Positions 56,886-64,000 of a stretch of DNA of 64,000 nt are shown here, piece by piece. Source of the stretch: Branchipolynoe longqiensis. Taxonomy: Eukaryota > Annelida > Polychaeta > Phyllodocida > Polynoidae. The notes under the pieces are model-generated. The model searched no databases. It was not told the origin of the DNA and saw nothing but the letters and a program-made list of their open reading frames with translations. The stretch is taken from NCBI GenBank assembly GCA_030323885.1, contig CM059198.1, positions 75,601,045 to 75,665,044 on the forward strand, in the 5' to 3' direction. Numbering within the stretch: the stretch's first letter is position 1; every line of letters begins with the position of its first letter. Position numbers and translations under genes: made by a program.

Positions 56886-57445
56886 AAACTGGTGACTACG
56901 ACGATTTTCAACACACGGTGTTGTTCTGAAATAGAGTAGCTGGTAGGGGTGCTCAGGTGGTGTGTTGTGTAGGTAGTGCTTTTTCTTATTTCTTTGACTC
57001 TGTGGGGGTTCAAATTTATTATTCTAAAATTGAGTTGTCGATGACTTTTCCGACAGTTTTCGATATTTTGTGAGGTATGCTAGGCTTTCTCTTACCGTAT
57101 TTCTGTAACGTGCCGTGATAGAAGCCTCGCGTAGCCGGCAAAATATATTTATTATTAAGAGGGACTAATTTCGGCTGCTTTAACCTTACCACAGAGGCTG
57201 TTGTAGTAATACACTACAAAAGGTTTTCTCTACTCTTTTTTGTACTTACACGCGAATCTATACTTGATTTTTAATTCTACTAATCTTTTTTTACCAACGT
57301 ATAAAATAGCACATTGAATATGCTACTCACGCGTTCAATGTAGGAGGATTCTTTACGTGGTGACTTTACCCACTGGTTTAAAGGTGAGTGTACCTTGGGC
57401 AACTTTTCGAGTGAAATGTAGGAGGGAGAAGCATGGGCGTAGTTT

Positions 57446-57931
57446 ATGGCTTTAAAGCTAGGTACTCTTAAGGAAGAGCAGGAGGAGAGGTTAGAGCAGA
57501 TTAGGGACAGGACAGACACAAGAGAGCAGAGGGAAGAGCGCAGGGAGGCACAAGAATTATTGCACAATTGGATGGATTTGATCGAGCAAATTGGTACTCT
57601 TTCTGGGGTTTCTGACCTTGACATTATTCGGTTTGTTTTATCTAATGCAACAGGTACTTTGCATGAGGTACTTTTCACTGCCTTTCAGCATGAAAACGCA
57701 AAATCCTGGAAGTAAATTAAGGAAGTTATTGCTTATACTCTATTGACTGCTGATGAACGTTCACATTTGAAGGGAATTGTTCTATCTATGAAAGAGGAAG
57801 AGGGTGAGACAGTAGCAGCATACTGTCAGCACTTTAAGACAGCAGCAGCTAAGGTCTGGGATTTGACGAATGCAGTATTGGGTACTGATACATTCGAGAT
57901 CCTACTGTCTAGGTTTCTGGATTCATTATAA
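57446..57931 (+). pseudogene. gag: Gypsy gag, interrupted by an in-frame stop
   Basis: The N-terminal part is a charged coiled-coil-like segment (EEQEERLEQIRDRTDTREQR) followed by a helical region. A TAA at 57713-57715 breaks it. The same frame then continues with a capsid-like segment containing EEEGETVAAYCQHF and AAAKVWDL up to 57931. Downstream, at about 58609-58677 in another frame, CYLCNEAHMLC looks like a shortened CCHC zinc knuckle. Confidence 0.75.
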
Positions 57932-58786
57932 TATTAGACGACAATACCATGTGGTATGTGGAGACTAACCGACCCAAAACTCTGGAAATGATTTTGCCAT
58001 GGCAATACTAAGTGATAGGTCTGTCAGTAGACAGCATAGACGTGCTATAGCAGATAATGGAAGATTGGCAATTTGTGAGGAGATTGATAGTTTGAATAGT
58101 ACAGCATTAGATTAGCAATTTGTTAGGAGATTGATAGTTTGAATAGTACAGCATTAGATTTTTCTGGTTCATCTTCTGCTTCCAAGGGTTCTGAATCGTC
58201 TAACACAGATATTCAGGTAATAAAGTCGCTACAGGGTGAGATGAAGTCTGAGGAAGTAAATAACTGATTTGTCACTGGGCAGTAGAAGTTCTGAGAATTC
58301 AGCAATAAATAGTGTGAATGCTGCAGTGCAGAGTAATGTCCATTCTTACAACTGCAGCACACATGTTGGATTTCCGCACGTCCACGTAGAGCAGCCGGTG
58401 GGGGTAGGGAATGCGCACTTGATTAGTCACACTTCAGTGGCACAGCACACTGTGATGCATGTGCTGTCAACGCAACAGCAGGGGGTCAATGGTAATTTTC
58501 CACCCATTGCAGGAATGGAGGCGCTACCAGTTAGCACACCTCACGTGTATTGGCAGGTTCAGAAAAATAATGTCTATGGACAGGGAAGACGTAGCACAGC
58601 GGTTGGTTAAGCGTACAATTTTGTGTTACTTATGTAATGAAGCACACATGTTGTGTGATTATCCGTACAAATTTTAATTGTTTTCTGGTATTAGCATGAG
58701 CAGTACTACACCGTCAGGAAACTAAATAGCGCACTTGATGCACATCCTTCAATTCAAATTGAGTTGATGGGTTTAATTTATCTGGT

Positions 58787-59620
58787 CTTGTAGACTCAGG
58801 TGTAGGTATAGCGTATATTTCAATTTATGATACGTTATGTCCTTTCTTTGTAGTTGAGTCATTGAGTTTGTATATGCTCACAGATGTAATAGCAATTTGT
58901 GCATCTGAAATTAGTTATAAAGAGAAATCTGTTTCATTATGTGATATTATTCATTCATGGATAGGGTTAGAGAGTGTTGGTAAAGGAATTGCAGGTATAG
59001 TCTTAGAATTAGACTATTATAAGATACAGTTTCCTTCATTGTTTCCTGAGTCTGATGATAAACTAGGAGCTATAGAGGTTGTAGTGATGCATATTGATAT
59101 GGGAAATGCATATCCAATTAAACAGAGACCATATAGGATACCATTAAGTAAACGACATCTTGTAGAAAAAGAAATTAAGAGAATGCTTGCAGATGACATT
59201 ATTGAGTCTAGTTGTAGTCCTTGGGCTTCACCTATCACTATAGTGCAAAAAAAGGATGGTACTATTTGTCTTTGTGGAGGCCATCATAAGCTTAATGCAG
59301 TAACAACTAAAGATGCTTATCCTCTGCCCAGGATACAGGATGTATTTGATCAACTTCATGGAGCTAAAATCTTTACCACAATAGACCTAAAGTCAGGTTA
59401 TTGGCAGGTAATGGTAAATGAAGAGAGTAGACCTAAAGCAGCTGTTAACAATCATATGGAACTTTTCTAATTTAAAAGTATGCAGTTTGGCTTAACCAAT
59501 GCCCTGCAGTTTTTCAAAGAATGATGAATGCTATTTTCTCAGAATTTTGGGGAAAATGTTGTTTAATTTATTTAGATGACATCATAATTTATTCACCTGA
59601 TGAAGAAATCATCGACAGGA
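58787..59620 (+). pseudogene. pol: Gypsy pol: protease motif and reverse transcriptase, frameshifted
   Basis: LVDSG at 58787-58801 is the retropepsin active site, in the same frame as the RT. RT motifs in order are PYRIPLSKR, SPWASPI, IVQKKDG, DAYPLPRI and FTTIDLKSGYWQV (catalytic Asp codon 59394-59396). The usual RxCxDYRxLN is corrupted to CLCGGHHKLN. A TAA follows MELF at 59468. The YLDD box (59569-59580) is found in a different frame from the upstream RT. Confidence 0.85.
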
Positions 59621-59633
59621 TGTAGCTCACATC

Positions 59634-60089
59634 TTGACCATCTTGCAGGATAATGGTATGACTATTAAAGAGTCTAAGTGTGAATTTGGTGTAGCTGAAG
59701 TAAAACTCTTAGGTTACGTTGTATGTGAGTCAGGCTTGAAACCGGATCCTGAAAAAATTAGTGCAATTAGGGATATGGCTTCTCGGACTAGTAAAAAGGA
59801 AGTAAGATGTTTGCTAGGATCGGCAGGATATTATCAACAATTGATTCCTAACCATGCTGATGTCATAGCACCTATTACTTATTTAACTGGTAATAAATGT
59901 AGTTTTCTTTGGACTATGGAATGTGAAAACGCTTGGATTGAGTTAAAGAGTCTATTATTAGAAGGTGTCCTTCTCAAATTTCCTGATCCTTCTAAGCCTT
60001 ATAAATTGTATACAGGTGCTTCTGAGTACAGTTTGGGTGCTGTCCTAGTGCATGATGTAATGTCTCTTCATCTTGAGCCTCGTATATGA
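59634..60089 (+). pseudogene. pol: Gypsy pol: RT C-terminus and truncated RNase H
   Basis: It contains the RT thumb/connection signature VKLLGYVV, PDPEKISAI, FLGSAGYYQQ-like LLGSAGYYQQL and ITYLTG. RNase H then begins at YKLYTGASEYSLGAVL. The first catalytic Asp, normally the D in TDAS, is Gly (codon GGT, 60015-60017). It is in a third frame relative to the rest of pol. The element ends about 20 codons later. Confidence 0.85.
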
Positions 60090-60788
60090 CAGTAATGGGT
60101 AGTTTTGAATCCCATTCTTATATGACCTTAGATGTTGCTATAACAAAGCACCCAAACAAACAGTTTGGCATCGGCGACAATGCAGTCACCATGGATGTAA
60201 TCGATTAACACGACCCGGGCGACTCGGGTCACCCGAGTCGTCAGAATTTCAAATCGAACACCGCGAGTGGAGTCGACAAAAACACGTGCCGTGTGCAAAA
60301 CGACCCGACGCCAGTAACCCACCTCTTGGCTGGGGTTTGCTAGGAACGATGACGTCACACCTGAGCTTGTACCTGTAGCTACCACTACAAGTCCTATTCG
60401 TTGTTTAATGCTTTTTTTTAAATAACCCAGATTGTCAGCTTATACGATCCTAAAATACTTTAAATCCTATTTTGCTGTACTTATATTGGTTATTAAAACA
60501 AATAATTAGGTTTTAGATTAAGCCACCATTTTTTCCAACCCGAGCGTGCAGAAGCTTATTCGGTTATTCGACCCGAGTCTGCAGGATGTGCGCATGCGCC
60601 AAAAAGTGGCTCGGGTGACCAGAGTCGATTAATCGATTACGCCCCATAAGAACAGTTGAAACCTAACCCTTGCACGGGTTTGTTCTCCCCACCATGACTT
60701 GGTTCAGCTGGAATCCGATAGGTGGCACCAAGGTCTCGGCCTGCTTTCCGTTTTTTTCGGTTGTTGCTGGGGGCCACTTTCATCCCTG
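60087..60788 (+). mobile_element. CAGGG-type MITE, left end missing, with a nested TIR element
   Basis: Right end GGCCACTTTCATCCCTG. Its left part abuts the truncated Gypsy element at TGACAGTAATGGGTAGTTTT. It carries TATGACCTTAGATGTTGCTA. Confidence 0.72.
60193..60643 (+). mobile_element. Nested TIR element GTAATCGATTAA, 451 bp
   Basis: GGATGTAATCGATTAA left and TTAATCGATTACGCC right. Inner inverted blocks CGACTCGGGTCACCCGAG and CTCGGGTGACCAGAGTCG. CCAT flanks both sides (60189-60192, 60644-60647). Confidence 0.72.
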
Positions 60789-60879
60789 AGAATGAGTGAC
60801 AGCTAAATATAAATATAATGAGCAATGCATGCAAAAAAAAATGCATTCCAAGAACAAAACCTACAACACAGACACCACA

Positions 60880-62040
60880 TGCACCCCCCCCCCCCACCCT
60901 CCATCTCCACCTCGCACTCTCCTCTCTCTTCTCATTTCAGATCCTGACTTCCTTATTGCGCCTCTCTTTCAATGTTCCCAATTATCCCCCACCCCTCCTT
61001 CCACTCCTATTCCCTATTGACCCAGCCCCATTCCCCTGCACCATGTCTTATTCCTCCAACGTCACATATTTTCTTCTCATCCTTTCCTACTCCTCTCTCC
61101 CTTAATCAAACCTATTTCCCCCCTCCCACCCCCACACTCTCCTGCTCTCTTCCATACGATTCCCTTAGTGTTGTCTCCTCCACCCACTCTCTCTCCACCA
61201 CCCGTTCTCTCCCCTCACCGCCCCCACTCCTCCCGTCTTCCCCCACTTCATTCCCGTTACCCCTCCTCCATCTCCCGCATCCTCTCACCACCCCGCCCAC
61301 CCCCAGCACCCCGCCCCTTCCCCTCATCACCTCCCCTCGCCTGCCACCCCTCCTGTCTCTCCCCGTCCCCTCACACCTTCTCCCGTCTCTCCCACCTCCT
61401 CCCATCCCTTCCTATCCTGCCCGCTCCTAATTCCTCCTGTCAGCTCTCTCCTTTTCCTGAAGCTTAATACCCTCCCGCCTTTTCTCTCATTCCCCTCTCC
61501 CCCAACCCCCTTCCCTCCGACGTCCTCTCCCCGCCCCTCCCCCGTTCTCCCATCCTAACCCTAACCCTAATCCTCTCCTCTCCTCTCCTTTCCCCATCTC
61601 TCCCCTCCTATTCTCTCTTCGCTTCGCTTCTCCTCTCCACTCCCCCCTCTCCTCCCCTCCCGTCTCCTCCTCTTCCCTCCATCATGTTCCCCTCCTATCC
61701 CTTCCTCTCCTTCCCTGTCATCTCTTTTCCTCTCCTCTTCACTCCCATCGCTTCTCGCCCCTCCATCCCGTTCCCCTCCCCTCCTCTCCCCTTCACTCCC
61801 CCCCTCCTCTCCTCCCTTCTCCCATTGCCTCCCCTTGCCTCCCCTCCCGTCGCCTCTCCTCGCCTCCCCCCGGTCCCCTCCCCTCCCTTCCCCTCCCTTC
61901 TCCATCCCTCCCCATCCCCCGCTGCTCTCCCCTCTGCTCCCATCCCCTGCCCTCCATCTCCTCTGTTCCCCTCCTCTCCCCTCCTTTCCTCTCACCTCCT
62001 TTCCCCTCCTCTCTTCTCCCCTCATATTCCCTCCCCATGC
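60880..62040. repeat. 1.1-kb polypyrimidine tract
   Basis: The + strand is overwhelmingly C/T (CCTCTCCTCC-type). It includes CCTAACCCTAACCCTAATCC at 61555-61574. No unit period; long frames in both directions are compositional. Confidence 0.92.
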
Positions 62041-62214
62041 CTGGCATTTTGCATTACAAGGATAGGGCAAAGAGCAGTGGAATGATGAAGGCCAATTGTC
62101 CACGATTAAAAATTCCCCTGCTTAATACAACTAATGCACAACAACAAAAATGCAGCGAGGGAAGGCTTTGTGTTTGAGTGGTCAGCAGGTGGAGTGCCGG
62201 TATCGTAGTGAGTG

Positions 62215-62523
62215 ACGCAGGAGCTGAGAGCAGCACCGGGTGTTTTACAACCCCCCCCCCCACACACACACACAACCTCTGTGTGAGAACACTCCCCCCC
62301 CCCCCCACACACACACACAACCTCCATGTACCGGGAGCTGAGAGCACTATCGGGTGTTTTACAACCCACCTCCCCACACACACACACAACCTCTGTGTCA
62401 GAACACCCCCCCCCCCACACACACATACACAACCTCCGCATACCAGGAGCTGAGAATAACACCGGGTGATTTAGAACTCCCCCCCCACACACACACACAA
62501 CCTCTGTGTCTGAACACCCCCCC

Positions 62524-62558
<35 letters not shown>

Positions 62559-62640
62559 TCCACATACCGGGAGCTGAGAGTAGCACCGGGTGTTTTAGAA
62601 CTCCCCCCCCCACACACACACACAACCTCCATGCACCACA
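62215..62640. repeat. Minisatellite of about 110-bp units, 4 copies
   Basis: Each unit has CCGGGAGCTGAGAGCAGCAC, GGGTGTTTTA(C/G)AAC, a C-run, (CA)n and CAACCTCTGTGT. Confidence 0.88.
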
Positions 62641-62759
62641 ACTGCCATAACCCCCACCACACACCCACACCCACCCACACACCCACATAACCTCTGTGCA
62701 CAGCACCTCCCGTACCCCTACTGATTCACCCACACACATCATCTGCCCGGCGACCAGCA

Positions 62760-63020
62760 GAAGCAGCTGCAGCAGAACCAACACCAGCTGCGGCACCAGC
62801 TGCAGCAGCAGCAGCAGTCAACGCGAGCAGCACAGCACAGCTCTCACGCCACCAGAGGGCGCCGGTTCATTTCGTGTTATCATTATTGCACACAACAACT
62901 CCCCGACACCACGCTATAATACACACAGGCACAGCCAGGCACACAACCAGGCACACAACCAGCACATAACCAGGCATACAACCAGGCACACAACCAGGCA
63001 CGCACAGACACACACCCAGT
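62760..63020. repeat. (CAG)-rich and AACCAGGCACAC repeats
   Basis: GCAGCAGCAGCAG near 62800, then AACCAGGCACACAACCAGGC repeats at 62930-63005, just upstream of the putative secretory exon. Confidence 0.8.
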
Positions 63021-63208
63021 ATACCCCAGCTGTTGGTGCAGCAGCGAGAGACTCCCCCACGACCCGTTGTCAGGATCTGCCCGTCTGTGTGGATTTCCTC
63101 CTGTCCTCTCGTTCTCACCGCTCCCCTCCTCACCCCCCACCCCCACCCACACACCCTCCTTCCCCCACTCTGCCCTCCTTCTGCCCTCCTTCGGCCCTCC
63201 TCAAACAG

Positions 63209-63327
63209 GACTCTTCCTCAGAGCCATATAGGACGAGCGTGAATTCTGCCCGACGACCTTCACCTTCGCCATGGAGAAGCTCCTCCTGCCCTGTGTGGTG
63301 TTCATCCTAGGTGTCACGCCGTCAACG
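63209..63327 (+). CDS. Likely first coding exon of a secreted/membrane protein (signal peptide), gene continues past the window
   Basis: A long polypyrimidine tract and CCTCAAACAG look like a splice acceptor at 63208. The ATG at 63271 sits in a favourable context (TTCGCCATGG). Nineteen codons, MEKLLLPCVVFILGVTPST, run to a consensus donor GTGAGT at 63328. The peptide has a short basic n-region, a hydrophobic core and small residues near the end, as in a eukaryotic signal peptide, and exon 1 of secreted proteins often ends just there. The rest of the protein would lie beyond base 64000, so the family cannot be named. Bases 63209-63270 would be 5' UTR. An overlapping frame across 62696-63310 is out of frame with this reading and has no recognisable domain. 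Confidence 0.55.
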
Positions 63328-63865
63328 GTGAGTGTCTGATGGCATTGTGTGTGTGGTGTGCATGTGTGGTGTATGCGTGGTGTGTATCTGGTGTGTGTGG
63401 TGTGTCTGGTGCATGTGTGGTGTGTGTATAGCCTACACCTGCTTGTATCTATACATCATTACATGTGTGTATGTGCGTATCTAGTTAGACCTCTGTATCA
63501 GTGCGATGTGTAGACGGTATGGTGTGTGTGTGTGTGTGGTGTGTTTGCTGTGAGTGTGTATCCCCCCCCCCCCCCACCTGCTCTTACATGTGTAAAAGAT
63601 ATCTATCTAAAGAGAAAACTATGTATTCGCTACTGATCTTTGACATGTTGAAAGTACTGCCGTAAGCTCCTTCACCCAACTGCACTTAATTAGGATGCAT
63701 TAAATATGGCGTCTCCCATTACACGGAGCTGAGCAGGGCATGGCCCCACTGCACGGCCCCACTGTACGGCCCCACTGTACGGCCCCACTGCAAAGGGGTG
63801 CATTAGGATCTCGATGCATTTATATGGAAAACACACCTCTGGGTTGTAGCATGATGCATGATTCA
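63328..63865 (+). other. Intron 1 of the putative secretory gene, with GTGTGGTGTGT repeats
   Basis: A GT-rich degenerate microsatellite runs from about 63340 to 63560. It is followed by a C-tract and four tandem copies of a CACGGCCCCACTG-like unit near 63735-63795. No coding signal was seen. Confidence 0.4.
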
Positions 63866-64000
63866 CCAGACAGGATGGCCGAATGAGTTGAACGTCCGAC
63901 TCCAGTTTTGGTAGATCATGGGATTCGGATCCACGGGTTCGAACTCTGGTCGAGTCCAATCAATGACTTATCAAATTGATACTTGTCGCTTCAGAGCCAG
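63866..64000 (+). mobile_element. SINE head, runs off the window
   Basis: CCAGACAGGATGGCCGAATG through GATACTTGTCGCTTC. Confidence 0.8.

Larger units (their letters stand above)
56445..60086 (+). mobile_element. Degraded Ty3/Gypsy LTR retrotransposon, 3'-truncated
   Basis: Order: a 5' LTR, a primer-binding site at 56890, a leader, gag (57446-57931), a zinc-knuckle remnant (about 58609-58677), a retropepsin motif LVDSG (58787-58801), reverse transcriptase (58862-59620) and the start of RNase H (to 60086). Integrase, the remainder of RNase H and the 3' LTR are absent, and the sequence passes abruptly into a different element at 60087. Gag contains an in-frame stop. RT shifts through all three frames and has stops. 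The copy is dead; Gypsy assignment rests on the RT and RNase H motifs. Confidence 0.9.

Noticed and set aside
61555..61574. Telomere-like CCCTAACCCTAA
   Set aside because: Only about two and a half units inside a CT-rich tract; no sign of an interstitial telomere array.
62696..63310. 204-codon open frame before the signal-peptide exon
   Set aside because: Composition follows CA/CAG/CC repeats, it crosses the likely splice acceptor, and it is out of frame with the signal peptide.

Overview
The window looks like gene-poor, repeat-rich DNA from an animal nuclear genome. I read it as probably a mollusc, perhaps a gastropod. The reasons are spliced exons of a metazoan PRL (PTP4A) phosphatase, a very abundant tRNA-derived SINE of a type I associate with molluscan genomes, several families of short terminal-inverted-repeat (TIR) elements, a Ty3/Gypsy remnant, LINE fragments and kilobases of micro- and minisatellite. 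The taxon is an inference, since nothing in the window identifies a species.

Genes. One complete coding gene is visible, a PTP4A/PRL-type prenylated dual-specificity phosphatase on the + strand. Its five coding exons lie between 37053 and 43626, and all splice junctions are GT-AG and in phase. At the right edge (63209-63327) there is a likely first coding exon of a secreted or membrane protein, which starts with a signal peptide and continues beyond the window. Most other long open frames come from simple repeats (ACAT, CACT, CCCT, 73-bp and 54-bp units) and are not genes.

Layout. 1-5 kb: ACAT microsatellites, a 3' repeat fragment, an 800-bp TIR element carrying a nested CAGGG-type element, and SINEs. 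5-14 kb: SINEs (several with target-site duplications), a TIR element at 7968, foldbacks and a 54-bp minisatellite. 14-15.4 kb: a 5'-truncated LINE (-). 15.8-21.4 kb: long satellites (CACCACAC-type, ACAT, 73-bp GT-rich). 21.4-31 kb: a dense cluster of TIR/MITE families, a SINE dimer, a LINE RT fragment and a candidate CRE/ETS promoter. 31-37 kb: SINE, CpG-rich patches and a 44-bp minisatellite upstream of PTP4A. 37-43.6 kb: the PTP4A gene, with repeats in its introns. 43.6-49 kb: simple repeats. 49.5-55.8 kb: paired copies of a second tRNA-derived SINE-like repeat, the 800-bp element, a Harbinger-like MITE, a LINE 3' end and another TIR element. 56.4-60.1 kb: degraded Gypsy element. 60.1-60.8 kb: nested MITEs. 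60.9-62.0 kb: a 1.1-kb polypyrimidine tract. 62.2-63.6 kb: minisatellite and the secretory exon.

How parts relate. The mobile elements interact repeatedly. SINEs are inserted into SINEs with 13-14 bp duplications, MITEs sit inside SINEs and inside other MITEs, and one CAGGG-type MITE family carries an internal piece resembling a box B joined to the SINE 3' tail. The most unusual structure is a SINE with an inverted copy of its own 3' tail fused to its 5' end. It occurs at two loci, and at one of them the whole composite is flanked by a 10-bp target-site duplication.
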